Assembly: GCF_000429605.1 (NCBI RefSeq)
Contig: NZ_AUCE01000011.1
Coordinates: forward strand, 620,001-684,000
DNA length: 64,000 nucleotides
Source of the DNA: Azonexus hydrophilus DSM 23864
GTDB taxonomy: Bacteria > Pseudomonadota > Gammaproteobacteria > Burkholderiales > Rhodocyclaceae
Direction: 5' to 3'
The position numbers and the translations under genes are program-made. The stretch's first letter is position 1; each line of letters starts with the position of its first letter. Of the stretch, positions 39,499 through 48,464 are shown piece by piece. Under the pieces are notes generated by a model. The model made no database searches and had not been told where the DNA came from. It saw only the letters and a list, made by a program, of their open reading frames with translations.

Positions 39499-39518
39499 AT
39501 TGTCTGCCGAACGACAAT
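39499..39518. promoter_or_regulatory. Inverted repeat between Crp/Fnr gene and acyl-CoA ligase gene
   Basis: ATTGTC-N8-GACAAT, 12 bases upstream of the regulator's ATG and about 140 bases before the ligase. It could be the regulator's own operator, but the half-site spacing is two bases longer than the usual CRP site. Confidence 0.4.
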
Positions 39519-39658
39519 TATACGCTGCACCTGTGCTTACACTGGGTCTCAGGTCAGGAAAAGCCGGCGCCTGCAAGTCTGGTGTAAGAATGCCGGCGCC
39601 ACAATGAAGCAAATGACAGATGACCGCGAACAACGAGTCGCGGCGGAGGAGACAATTT

Positions 39659-41626
39659 ATGCCCACGCAGGCGAAAATCGCCGCGCTGGATGGTTTGCAC
39701 ACCTTCCCGCGCCTGCTGTTGCATCACGCATCCACTCGTCCCGGTGCGCCGGCCATCCGCGAGAAATCGCTGGGTATCTGGCAGACCTGGACCTGGTTCG
39801 ACGTCGCCGAGCGCGCTCGCGCGCTGGCCTGCGGCCTGGCTGAACTGGGCTTCAAGCGCGGCGACAACCTGGCGATCATCGGTGACAACCGTCCTCACCT
39901 GTACATGATGATGGCCGCCGCCCAATGCCTCGGTGGCGTGCCGGTGCCGCTCTACCAGGATGCGGTGGCCGCGGAAATGCTGTTCGTCCTGCAGGATGCC
40001 GGTGTCCGCTTCGCCATCGTCGAGGACCAGGAACAGGTCGACAAGCTGCTCGAGATCAAGGACCAGCTGCCGGCACTCGAACACATCATCTACGACGATC
40101 CGCGCGGCATGCGCCATTACAACCAGACCTTCCTGCACGACGTGCATGAACTGATGGAAATGGGCCGCATCCACGACCGCAATCATCCCGATTTCCTCAA
40201 CCGCGAGATCGAGCAGGGCCATTTCGACGATGTCTCGGTCATGCTCTACACCTCCGGTACCACCGGCAAGCCGAAGGGCGTCTGCCAGACGCACGCCTCG
40301 TTCATCGCCGCCGCCCGTGGCGGCATCGAAGTCGACCGGCTGACCGCCGACGAGGACATCCTCTCCTACCTGCCGATGGCCTGGGTCGGCGACCACCTGT
40401 TCTCGTTTGCCCAGGCGATGGTCGCCGGGTTCACGATCAACTGCCCGGAGTCGGGCGAGACGGTGATGACCGACCTGCGCGAGATCGGGCCGACCTATTA
40501 CTTCGCCCCGCCGCGCGTTTTCGAAGGCCTGCTGACCTCGGTGATGATCCGCATGGAGGACGCCGGCAAGATCAAGCAGAAGCTTTTTCATCACTTCATG
40601 GATGTGGCCAAGCGCTGCGGTGCCGACATTCTCGACGGCAAGCCGGTTTCCGCCGGTGACCGCCTGCAGTACGCACTCGGCAACCTGCTGGTTTACGGGC
40701 CGCTGCGCAACGTGCTCGGCATGAACCGCATCCGCGTTGCCTATACCGCCGGGGCGGCGATCGGGCCGGAACTGTTCAGCTTTTACCGTTCGATCGGCAT
40801 CAACCTCAAGCAGCTCTACGGGCAGACCGAAACCTGCGCCTACGTCTGTCTGCAGCCCGACGGTCACGTCAAGTCCGACACCGTCGGCGCGCCGGCGCCG
40901 GGTGTCGAGATCAAGATTGCCGACAACGGCGAGGTGCTGGTCAAGGGGCCGATGCTGCTCAAGGGCTATTACCAGCGTCCGGACGCTACCGCCGAATCGA
41001 TCAACGCCGACGGCTACTTCCTCACCGGCGACGCCGGCTTCCTCGATGCCGACGGCCAGCTGAAGATCATCGACCGGGCCAAGGACGTCGGCAAGCTGAC
41101 CAATGGCGGCATGTTCGCGCCGAACTACATCGAGAACAAGCTGAAGTTCTTCCAGTTCATCAAGGAAGTGGTCTGCTTCGGCAACGAGCGCGACATGGTC
41201 TGCGCCTTCGTCAACATCGACGTCGGTGCCGTCGGCAACTGGGCCGAACGGCGCGGCATCGCCTACGCCGGCTACACCGACCTGGCCGGCAAGCCGCAGG
41301 TGCTGGAACTGATCCGCGAATGCGTCGAGGAGGTGAACGCAGCGCTGGCCGGCGATGCCATGGTTGCCGATTCGCAGGTGCATCGTTTCCTGGTGCTGCA
41401 CAAGGAACTCGACCCGGATGACGACGAGCTGACGCGCACGCGCAAGGTGCGGCGCAATTTCGTCTCGGAAAAATACAAGGTGCTGATCGATGCGCTGTAC
41501 GAGGGCAAGGCCTCGCAGTTCATCGAAACCGAGGTCAAGTTCGAGGACGGACGCCGCGGCAAGGTATCAGCCGACTTGAAGATCGTCGACGCCAAGACCT
41601 TCCCGGTCGCCGGCAAGACGGCGTAA
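39659..41626 (+). CDS. Long-chain type acyl-CoA synthetase (AMP-forming)
   Basis: Adenylate-forming enzyme of 655 residues that activates a carboxylic acid to its CoA thioester. The ATP P-loop YTSGTTGKPKGV lies near residue 198, the adenine/Tyr motif LYGQTETCA near 383, and the DRAKDVGKL hinge near 478. ATG 39659 follows GGAGGAG; the frame is open back to 39620 without need. It is the first gene of a cluster with a complete Liv-type importer and a PaaK-like protein, so its substrate is probably the acid brought in by that importer (aromatic, branched or medium/long chain). The substrate is inferred from context only. Confidence 0.9.
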   Translation: MPTQAKIAALDGLHTFPRLLLHHASTRPGAPAIREKSLGIWQTWTWFDVAERARALACGLAELGFKRGDNLAIIGDNRPHLYMMMAAAQCLGGVPVPLYQDAVAAEMLFVLQDAGVRFAIVEDQEQVDKLLEIKDQLPALEHIIYDDPRGMRHYNQTFLHDVHELMEMGRIHDRNHPDFLNREIEQGHFDDVSVMLYTSGTTGKPKGVCQTHASFIAAARGGIEVDRLTADEDILSYLPMAWVGDHLFSFAQAMVAGFTINCPESGETVMTDLREIGPTYYFAPPRVFEGLLTSVMIRMEDAGKIKQKLFHHFMDVAKRCGADILDGKPVSAGDRLQYALGNLLVYGPLRNVLGMNRIRVAYTAGAAIGPELFSFYRSIGINLKQLYGQTETCAYVCLQPDGHVKSDTVGAPAPGVEIKIADNGEVLVKGPMLLKGYYQRPDATAESINADGYFLTGDAGFLDADGQLKIIDRAKDVGKLTNGGMFAPNYIENKLKFFQFIKEVVCFGNERDMVCAFVNIDVGAVGNWAERRGIAYAGYTDLAGKPQVLELIRECVEEVNAALAGDAMVADSQVHRFLVLHKELDPDDDELTRTRKVRRNFVSEKYKVLIDALYEGKASQFIETEVKFEDGRRGKVSADLKIVDAKTFPVAGKTA

Positions 41627-41638
41627 GGAGAACAGAAC

Positions 41639-42421
41639 GTGAGCAGAAAAATCGGCGACGTCATCCTTGACCTGCAGAACATCTCGCTGCGCTTCGGCGG
41701 GGTCAAGGCACTGACCGACATTTCCTTCGATATCCGCGAGCACGAAGTGCGCGCCATCATCGGCCCGAACGGGGCCGGCAAGAGCTCGATGCTCAACGTC
41801 ATCAACGGCGTCTACCACCCGCAGGAAGGCAAGATCTTCTATCGCGGCGAAGAACGTCGCAAGATGGAGCCGCACATGGCGGCCAGCACCGGTATCGCCC
41901 GCACCTTCCAGAACATTGCGCTGTTCAAGGGCATGAGCGTGCTCGACAACATCATGACCGGGCGCAACCTGAAAATGAAGACCAACATCCTGCTCCAGGC
42001 GCTGTGGCTGGGTCCGGCGCAGAAGGAGGAAATCGAACACCGGCGCAAGGTCGAGGAAATCATCGACTTCCTCGAAATCCAGCATATCCGCAAGACCCCG
42101 GTCGGCCGCTTGCCCTATGGCCTGCAGAAGCGTGTCGACCTCGGCCGGGCCCTGGCCATGGAGCCGCAGATCCTCCTGCTCGACGAACCGATGGCCGGCA
42201 TGAACGTCGAGGAAAAACAGGACATGTGTCGCTTCATCCTCGACGTCAATGACCAGTTCGGCACCACCATCGTGCTCATCGAGCATGACATGGGTGTGGT
42301 CATGGACATTTCGGACCGGGTGGTCGTACTCGACTACGGCAAGAAGATCGGCGACGGCGTACCCGATGAAGTACGCAGCAATCCGGAGGTCATCAAGGCC
42401 TACCTGGGTGCCGGACACTAA
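41639..42421 (+). CDS. Liv-type ABC transporter ATPase (LivG-like)
   Basis: ATP-binding subunit of 260 residues. Walker A is GPNGAGKSS near residue 42, Walker B LLLDEPMAGMN near 180 and the switch histidine is in IEHDMG. The signature motif is LPYGLQKR rather than LSGGQ, as seen in this LivG branch. It starts with GTG, 12 bases after the ligase stop, with AAGGAGAA upstream. It pairs with the LivF-like ATPase at 45905. Confidence 0.92.
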   Translation: MSRKIGDVILDLQNISLRFGGVKALTDISFDIREHEVRAIIGPNGAGKSSMLNVINGVYHPQEGKIFYRGEERRKMEPHMAASTGIARTFQNIALFKGMSVLDNIMTGRNLKMKTNILLQALWLGPAQKEEIEHRRKVEEIIDFLEIQHIRKTPVGRLPYGLQKRVDLGRALAMEPQILLLDEPMAGMNVEEKQDMCRFILDVNDQFGTTIVLIEHDMGVVMDISDRVVVLDYGKKIGDGVPDEVRSNPEVIKAYLGAGH

Positions 42422-42433
42422 GCGGAGCGGAAC

Positions 42434-43363
42434 ATGGGATTCTTTGTTGAAACACTGATCGGCGGCCTCATGGCCGGCATGCTGTATTCCCTGGTGGCAC
42501 TGGGCTTCGTGCTCATCTTCAAGGCCTCGGGGGTCTTCAACTTCGCGCAGGGGGCGATGGTGCTGTTCGCCGCGCTGGCCATGGCGCGCTTCTCCGAATG
42601 GGCAAACATCGCGCTGGGCGGTGACAGCCTGTTCCTGGCCAACCTGATCGCCTTCCTCGGTGCCGGCGTGGTGATGTTCATCGTTGCCTGGATCATCGAG
42701 CGGCTGGTGCTGCGCAACCTGGTCAACCAGGAAGGTGCGACGCTGCTGATGGCCACCCTCGGTATTGCTTACGTGCTCGAAGGCGTCGGCCAGACCATCT
42801 TCGGCGGGCAGATCTACACGATCGACGTCGGCATGCCGAAGGACCCGGTGATCATGTTCGAGTCGCTGTTCGAGGGCGGCATCATGATCAACAAGGAAGA
42901 CTTCATCGCCGCACTGATCGCTGCCGTGCTGGTCGGTGTGCTGACGCTGTTCTTCCAGAAGACGCCGACCGGTCGTGCCCTGCGCGCGGTGGCTGACGAT
43001 CACCAGGCGGCGCAGTCGATCGGTATTCCGTTGAACCGGACCTGGGTCATCGTCTGGTGTGTCGCCGGTATCGTCGCTTTGGTGGCCGGCATCATCTGGG
43101 GTTCCAAACTCGGCGTTCAGTTCTCGCTGGCGACCGTGGCGTTGCGCGCGCTGCCGGTGGTCATCCTCGGCGGCCTGACTTCGGTCCCCGGCGCGATCAT
43201 CGGTGGCCTGATCATCGGTGTCGGCGAAAAGCTCTCCGAAGTCTATCTCGGCCCTTATGTCGGCGGCGGTATCGAAATCTGGTTCGCTTATGCGCTGGCC
43301 CTTGTTTTCCTGCTGTTCCGTCCGCAAGGACTGTTCGGCGAGAAAATTATCAACCGCGTCTGA
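42434..43363 (+). CDS. Liv-type ABC transporter permease (LivH-like)
   Basis: Inner-membrane permease of 309 residues with about 8 membrane helices. Family stretches include VALGFVLIFKASGVFNFAQG near the N-terminus and GLTSVPGAIIGGLIIGVGE near the C-terminus. It forms the pore with the LivM-like subunit encoded next. It lies 12 bases after livG. Confidence 0.93.
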   Translation: MGFFVETLIGGLMAGMLYSLVALGFVLIFKASGVFNFAQGAMVLFAALAMARFSEWANIALGGDSLFLANLIAFLGAGVVMFIVAWIIERLVLRNLVNQEGATLLMATLGIAYVLEGVGQTIFGGQIYTIDVGMPKDPVIMFESLFEGGIMINKEDFIAALIAAVLVGVLTLFFQKTPTGRALRAVADDHQAAQSIGIPLNRTWVIVWCVAGIVALVAGIIWGSKLGVQFSLATVALRALPVVILGGLTSVPGAIIGGLIIGVGEKLSEVYLGPYVGGGIEIWFAYALALVFLLFRPQGLFGEKIINRV

Positions 43364-43388
43364 CCACGGCTAAACGGGAGAATACAAA

Positions 43389-44465
43389 GTGATTTATCGC
43401 GAAAATGGCCAGTTCAAGACGACTTACGCGGCCGACCAACAAATCTTCACCATCGCCCAGGACAAGTGGTTCGTCCTCGGCCTGATCGCCTTCGCCTTCA
43501 TCGGCGTGCCGATGCTGGCCGACGAGTACATGTTCCGGGCGATCCTGATTCCCTTCCTGATCCTGTCGCTGGCGGCGCTGGGGGTTAACCTCCTGGTCGG
43601 TTACTGCGGCCAGATCACGCTCGGGGCGGGGGCCTTCATGGCCATCGGCGCCTACGCGGCGTACAACTTCATGATCCGCGTCGATGGCGTGCCGCTGGTC
43701 GCGGCCTTGCTGCTCGGGGGCGCGACGACTGCAGCGCTGGGTATCATCTTCGGGATTCCCAGCTTGCGTGTGCGCGGCCTCTACCTGGCGGTGGCGACGC
43801 TGGCGGCGCAGTTCTTCTGCGACTGGGCCTTCCTGCGTCTGGGCTGGTTCACCAACTATTCGCCGTCGGGTTCGGTGTCGATTTCCAACCTCAGTGCGTT
43901 TGGCTGGGCGATTGACAGCCCGGTCGAGAAATACCTGTTCTGCCTGCTTTTCCTGGTCGCCTTCGCCTTCTTTGCCAAGAACCTGACGCGCGCCAGCATC
44001 GGTCGGCAGTGGATGGCCATCCGCGACATGGATGTGGCCGCCGAGGTCATCGGCATCCGGCCGATGTGGGCCAAGCTGTCGGCGTTCGCCGTGAGTTCCT
44101 TCTTCATCGGCGTCGCCGGTGCCTTGTGGGGCTTCGTGCACCTGGGTTCCTGGGAGCCGGCCGCCTTCTCGGTCGACCGCTCCTTCCAGTTGCTGTTCAT
44201 GGTCATCATCGGCGGTCTCGGTTCGATCATGGGCAGTTTCTTCGGTGCCGCCTTCATCGTCATCATGCCGATCTTCCTGAACCAGGCCCTGCCGGCGCTG
44301 GGCAGCCTGTTCGGTATCGCCATCTCGACGGCGGGCGTTGCCCACGCCGAATTCATCATCTTCGGTTCGTTGATCGTGTTCTTCCTGATCGTCGAGCCCC
44401 ATGGCCTTGCCCGCTTGTGGGCAATCGCCAAGGAGAAACTGCGTCTGTGGCCATTCCCCCACTGA
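43389..44465 (+). CDS. Liv-type ABC transporter permease (LivM-like)
   Basis: Inner-membrane permease of 358 residues with 8-10 membrane helices after a soluble start of about 25 residues. Family motifs are GVNLLVGYCGQITLGAGAFM and the cytosolic ATPase-contact loop WMAIRDMDVAAEVIGI. It uses GTG 43389 with GGGAG upstream, between the permease partner and the binding-protein gene. Confidence 0.93.
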   Translation: MIYRENGQFKTTYAADQQIFTIAQDKWFVLGLIAFAFIGVPMLADEYMFRAILIPFLILSLAALGVNLLVGYCGQITLGAGAFMAIGAYAAYNFMIRVDGVPLVAALLLGGATTAALGIIFGIPSLRVRGLYLAVATLAAQFFCDWAFLRLGWFTNYSPSGSVSISNLSAFGWAIDSPVEKYLFCLLFLVAFAFFAKNLTRASIGRQWMAIRDMDVAAEVIGIRPMWAKLSAFAVSSFFIGVAGALWGFVHLGSWEPAAFSVDRSFQLLFMVIIGGLGSIMGSFFGAAFIVIMPIFLNQALPALGSLFGIAISTAGVAHAEFIIFGSLIVFFLIVEPHGLARLWAIAKEKLRLWPFPH

Positions 44466-44515
44466 CGCGGCATGCGCAGTACCCACGCTTCACTTATAAC
44501 AGGAGGAGACAACCC

Positions 44516-45847
44516 ATGAAATTTCGTTCCCTGGCCCTTGCGGCCGCCATTGCCTCGGTTGGCCTGAGTGCCGCTGTCGTCAGCCCCAGTGCTCATGCCC
44601 AGGCTAAGGAGCAGTTCTTCCCGGTGCTCGTCTATCGCACCGGTGCCTACGGTCCCAACGGCACGCCGTGGGCCAACGGTTACGTCGATTATCTGAAGCT
44701 GGTCAATGCCAAGGGCGGCATCAACGGCGTCAAGATCAGCTTCGAAGAATGTGAATTCGCCTACGCCACCGACCGTGGTGTCGAGTGTTACGAGCGCCTC
44801 AAGGGTAAAGGCGCCACCGTCTTCCAGCCGCTGTCCACCGGGGTGACCTTCGCCCTGACGGAAAAGGCGCCGGTCGACAAGATTCCGCTGGTGACTGCCG
44901 GCTACGGCCGCAGCGAGTCGCAGAACGGTGCCGTGTTCGACTGGAACTTCCCCTTGCTCGGAACCTACTGGGTCGGCGCCGACGTCGCCATCCAGCATCT
45001 GGGCAAGCAGTACGGCGGTCTGGACAAGTTGAAGGGCAAGAAGATCGCGCTGGTTTACCACGACAGCCCGTACGGCAAGGAGCCGATCCCGCTGCTGCAG
45101 GAACGGGCGAAGATGCACGGCTTCACCCTCCAGTTGCTGCCGGTTGCCCACCCGGGCGTCGAGCAGAAGGCGACCTGGCTGCAGATCCGCCGCGAGCGTC
45201 CGGACAACGTCCTGCTGTGGGGCTGGGGTGTGATGAACTCGACCTCGCTGAAGGAAGCCCAGGCGACCGGCTATCCGCGCGAGAAGATGCTGGGTATCTG
45301 GTGGGCCGGTGCCGAACCCGATGTCAAGGACGTCGGCATGGGCGCCAAGGGCTACAGCGCGATCACGCTGCAACACGGTGCCGAGCCGAATTCCAAGGTG
45401 GTCAAGGACATGCTGGCGATGGTCCACGCCAAGGGCCAGGGGACCGGCCCCAAGGATGAAGTCGGTTCCGTGCTCTACATGCGCGGCCTGATTTCGGCCA
45501 TGGTCGCCGTCGAAGGCGTGCGCAAGGCGCAGGAACGCTATGGCAAGGGCAAGGTCATGACCGGCGAACAGACTCGCTGGGGCCTGGAAAACCTGAACCT
45601 GGACGACAAGGCGCTGGCCGACCTGGGCTTCGCCGGCGTGCTGCGTCCGATCCAGACCTCCTGTACCGACCACATGGGTTCGCCGTGGGCGCGTATCCAT
45701 ACCTGGGACGGCGCCAAGTGGAACTTCTCTTCGGATTGGTACCAGGCCGACCAGAAGGTGCTGCGTCCGATGGTGATGTCTGCTTCGACGCGTTACGCCG
45801 AGGAGAAGAAGATCACCCCGCGTACGCCGGAACAGTGCAAGCAATAA
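44516..45847 (+). CDS. Liv-type ABC transporter substrate-binding protein
   Basis: Periplasmic binding protein of 443 residues: Sec signal peptide with cleavage near AHA|QA (about residue 28), then a type I periplasmic fold (VLVYRTGAYGPNGTPWANGY, GKKIALVYHDSPYGKEPIP). It is longer than LivK/LivJ (about 370) and distant from them in sequence, so the ligand need not be an amino acid. AGGAGGAGA lies before ATG 44516; the open frame further upstream is a shadow of livM. A perfect UUCG-capped hairpin follows the stop and may raise this gene's mRNA level relative to its neighbours. Confidence 0.93.
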   Translation: MKFRSLALAAAIASVGLSAAVVSPSAHAQAKEQFFPVLVYRTGAYGPNGTPWANGYVDYLKLVNAKGGINGVKISFEECEFAYATDRGVECYERLKGKGATVFQPLSTGVTFALTEKAPVDKIPLVTAGYGRSESQNGAVFDWNFPLLGTYWVGADVAIQHLGKQYGGLDKLKGKKIALVYHDSPYGKEPIPLLQERAKMHGFTLQLLPVAHPGVEQKATWLQIRRERPDNVLLWGWGVMNSTSLKEAQATGYPREKMLGIWWAGAEPDVKDVGMGAKGYSAITLQHGAEPNSKVVKDMLAMVHAKGQGTGPKDEVGSVLYMRGLISAMVAVEGVRKAQERYGKGKVMTGEQTRWGLENLNLDDKALADLGFAGVLRPIQTSCTDHMGSPWARIHTWDGAKWNFSSDWYQADQKVLRPMVMSASTRYAEEKKITPRTPEQCKQ

Positions 45848-45857
45848 GCTGAAACAA

Positions 45858-45885
45858 ACGTCCGCGCCCTTCGGGGCGCGGACGT
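45858..45885 (+). promoter_or_regulatory. Intercistronic hairpin with UUCG tetraloop
   Basis: Perfect 12-bp stem ACGTCCGCGCCC/GGGCGCGGACGT closed by TTCG, 11 bases after the binding-protein stop. No T-run follows, so it is not a normal terminator; 3'-end protection or partial attenuation between the binding-protein and ATPase genes is more likely. Confidence 0.75.
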
Positions 45886-45904
45886 ACTGAACAGAGAGTC
45901 GACG

Positions 45905-46720
45905 ATGAATGCTGCCAACGCGACATTCCTCAATGTGAACAACATCGAGGTCATCTACAACCACGTCATCCTAGTCCTCAAGGGCGTTTCCTTCAGCGTG
46001 CCGGAAGGGAAGATCGTTGCCCTGCTGGGCGGCAACGGGGCTGGCAAGACAACCACGCTGCGCGCGGTCAGCAATCTGCTGCACGGCGAGCGCGGCGAAG
46101 TGACCAAGGGCTCGATCGAGCTCAAGGGCGAACAGGTCCAGGCGATGACGCCGGGCGATCTGGTGCGTCGCGGCGTCGTCCAGGTGATGGAGGGGCGGCA
46201 TTGCTTCGGCCACCTGACCATCGAGGAAAACCTGCTGACCGGGGCGTATACGCGTACCGACGGCAAGGCCGCCGTCCAGGAAACCCTGGAAAAGGTCTAC
46301 AACTTCTTTCCCCGGCTGAAGACCCGGCGCACCAGCCAGGCCGCCTACACCTCGGGCGGCGAGCAGCAGATGTGCGCGATCGGTCGCGCCCTGATGGCCA
46401 AGCCCAAGCTGGTCCTGCTCGATGAGCCGTCGATGGGCCTGGCGCCGCAGATCGTCGAGGAAGTATTCACCATCGTCAAGGAATTGAACGAGAAGGAGGG
46501 CACGACCTTCCTGCTGGCCGAACAGAACACCAATATCGCCCTGCGCTATGCCGACTTCGGCTACATCCTGGAAAACGGCCGGGTGGTCATGGAAGGGGCA
46601 GCGAGCGAGCTGCGCGACAACGAGGACGTCAAGGAGTTTTACCTCGGGCTGTCGTCGTCGGGCCGCAAGTCCTTCCGCGAGGTCAAGCATTACCGTCGGC
46701 GCAAGCGGTGGCTGTCGTGA
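45905..46720 (+). CDS. Liv-type ABC transporter ATPase (LivF-like)
   Basis: ATP-binding subunit of 271 residues. Walker A is GGNGAGKTT near 40, signature SGGEQQM near 154 and Walker B LVLLDEPSMGLAP near 175. A basic C-terminal tail (about 250-271, ending YRRRKRWLS) extends past the normal LivF end (about 235-240). It overlaps the following PaaK-like gene by GTGA, so the two are translationally coupled. Confidence 0.93.
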   Translation: MNAANATFLNVNNIEVIYNHVILVLKGVSFSVPEGKIVALLGGNGAGKTTTLRAVSNLLHGERGEVTKGSIELKGEQVQAMTPGDLVRRGVVQVMEGRHCFGHLTIEENLLTGAYTRTDGKAAVQETLEKVYNFFPRLKTRRTSQAAYTSGGEQQMCAIGRALMAKPKLVLLDEPSMGLAPQIVEEVFTIVKELNEKEGTTFLLAEQNTNIALRYADFGYILENGRVVMEGAASELRDNEDVKEFYLGLSSSGRKSFREVKHYRRRKRWLS

Positions 46721-47946
46721 GCTACTACGATACCCTGGAAACCCGCGCGCCGGCCGAGCGCGAGGTGCAACTGTTCGCCCAGTTGGCGCGTCAGGTGGCG
46801 CACGCCAAGGCGCATGCGCCGCATTACGTGCGTCTGCTGGCCGACGTCGATCCGGCGGCTTGCGTCAGCCGCCAGGCCTTGAGCCGTTTGCCGCTGACCC
46901 GCAAGCGCGACCTCATCGAACTGCAGAAATCCTGCCCGCCCTTCGGCGGACTGAATGCCGGGCCGCGTTCGCGGGCGCGTCGGGTGTTTTCGTCGCCGGG
47001 GCCGATTTACGAAGTCCAGAGCCAGGAAACCGATCACTGGCGGATGGCACGCGCCCTTTACGCAGCCGGCTTCCGCCAGGGTGACCTGGTGCATAACTGC
47101 TTCTCCTATCATTTCACGCCGGGTGCCTTCATCTTCGAGGGCGGCGCCCGCCAGCTTGGCTGTTCGGTTTTCCCCGGCGGCACCGGGCAGACCGAACAGC
47201 AGATCCAGGCCATGGTCGATCTGCGTCCCGATGCTTACGTCGGCACGCCGTCCTTCCTGCGCATCCTGATCGAGAAGGCTGAGGAGAGCGGCGCTGACAT
47301 CCGCAGCCTGCAGAAAGCCTGTGTTTCCGGCGAGGCCTTGCCCGGCGTCGTCCGCCAGTGGCTGGGTGAGCGCGGGATCACCGTCCGCCAGTGTTATGCG
47401 ACGGCCGAGATCGGAGTGATTGCCTACGAGAGCGAGCCCGATGCCGGCCTGGTGGTCGACGAAGGTGCGCTGGTCGAGATCGTCCGCCCCGGAACCGGTG
47501 ATCCGGTCGCCGAGGGCGAGGTCGGCGAAGTCGTGGTCACCACCTTCAATGCCGATTACCCGCTGATCCGCTTTGCCACCGGCGACCTGTCGGCGGTCAT
47601 GCCCGGCGTCTCGCCCTGCGGGCGGACCAACATGCGGCTCAAGGGCTGGATGGGACGGGCCGACCAGACGACCAAGGTCAAGGGGATGTTTGTCCACCCC
47701 GAGCAGATTGCCGAAGTGGCCAAGCGCTATCCGCAGATTTCCCGGATGCGCCTGGTCGTCGACAATCCCGACGCTCAGGACCGGATGGTGCTTTGCTGCG
47801 AAGCCGGCGCCAGCGACGCCGCACTGGCGGAAAGTCTGGTCAACGCGTTGCGCGAACAAACCAAATTGCGCGGCAGCGTGGAATTTTTTGCGCCCGGGGG
47901 CTTGCCGAACGATGGAAAGGTGATCGAAGATAAGCGGGTCTATTGA
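46717..47946 (+). CDS. Phenylacetate-CoA ligase-like protein (PaaK family) with altered P-loop
   Basis: Adenylate-forming family protein of 409 residues resembling PaaK (HNCFSYHFTPGAFIFEGGAR, DAYVGTPSFLRILIEKAEE, QCYATAEIG, PLIRFATGDLS). The usual ATP P-loop SSGTTGKP is replaced by SSPGPIYE near residue 90, so adenylation needs checking. GTG 46717 is the start because it overlaps the LivF-like stop as GTGA; an upstream GTG at 46708 is less likely. The link to the transporter and to the ligase at 39659 suggests activation or sensing of an imported carboxylic acid. Confidence 0.85.
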   Translation: MSYYDTLETRAPAEREVQLFAQLARQVAHAKAHAPHYVRLLADVDPAACVSRQALSRLPLTRKRDLIELQKSCPPFGGLNAGPRSRARRVFSSPGPIYEVQSQETDHWRMARALYAAGFRQGDLVHNCFSYHFTPGAFIFEGGARQLGCSVFPGGTGQTEQQIQAMVDLRPDAYVGTPSFLRILIEKAEESGADIRSLQKACVSGEALPGVVRQWLGERGITVRQCYATAEIGVIAYESEPDAGLVVDEGALVEIVRPGTGDPVAEGEVGEVVVTTFNADYPLIRFATGDLSAVMPGVSPCGRTNMRLKGWMGRADQTTKVKGMFVHPEQIAEVAKRYPQISRMRLVVDNPDAQDRMVLCCEAGASDAALAESLVNALREQTKLRGSVEFFAPGGLPNDGKVIEDKRVY

Positions 47947-47960
47947 TCCGGAATTTTCCA

Positions 47961-48458
47961 ATGCGTTTTCTGGCGCTTGTCCTGGCCGTGCTGGCCTTGC
48001 CCCTGCAGGCTGAAGAGCCCGCCCTGAGGCCATCGGCGGGCTTGTTGTTCAAACATCCCGAGCTGGTCCGGCCGGGCAGTTGCGTTGCCTATCGCGAAGG
48101 CGGGGCCGGCTGGATCCTGGTCGAACCGCTGTACTACCTGCGCGGCACCGTCAGTTCTTCCGAGGTGACGACGCGCCGCCTGGTGCAGTGTCCGGCGGTC
48201 GCGGGCAAGACCCGCGAACAATACAGCCGCGACGAGTATGTCCGCCTGGTTCGAGCCACCCCCTGCCTGGCGGCCGGCGAGGCGGAACGTGAGGAACAGG
48301 TCGGCCTGGTCCGGCTGCGGGTCGAGTCCTGGGAAACGCCACACATGCGCAAGGCCGAAAATGCCGGGCGTTTGTACCGCGGCATGTTCCTCGACCAGCC
48401 CCTGAAAAAGGGCATGGAAGTCGAACTCGAGGCCGACCTGCTCGGCCCCTGTTCCTGA
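47961..48458 (+). CDS. Small exported protein of unknown function
   Basis: A 165-residue protein with an N-terminal signal peptide (MRFLALVLAVLALPLQAEEP, cleavage near LQA|EE) and a mature part with four cysteines that could form two disulfides (PGSCVAY, LVQCPAV, ATPCLAAG, LLGPCS). ATG 47961 has GGAA 7 bases upstream; a TTG at 47943 overlapping the previous stop would add six residues. It is the last gene of the ligase/transporter cluster. No family recognised; probably periplasmic. Confidence 0.75.
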   Translation: MRFLALVLAVLALPLQAEEPALRPSAGLLFKHPELVRPGSCVAYREGGAGWILVEPLYYLRGTVSSSEVTTRRLVQCPAVAGKTREQYSRDEYVRLVRATPCLAAGEAEREEQVGLVRLRVESWETPHMRKAENAGRLYRGMFLDQPLKKGMEVELEADLLGPCS

Positions 48459-48464
48459 TTCGCC

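Noticed and set aside
44009..44515. N-terminal extension of the first Liv binding protein
   Set aside because: It is a shadow of livM; a signal peptide and AGGAGGAGA mark ATG 44516 as the start.
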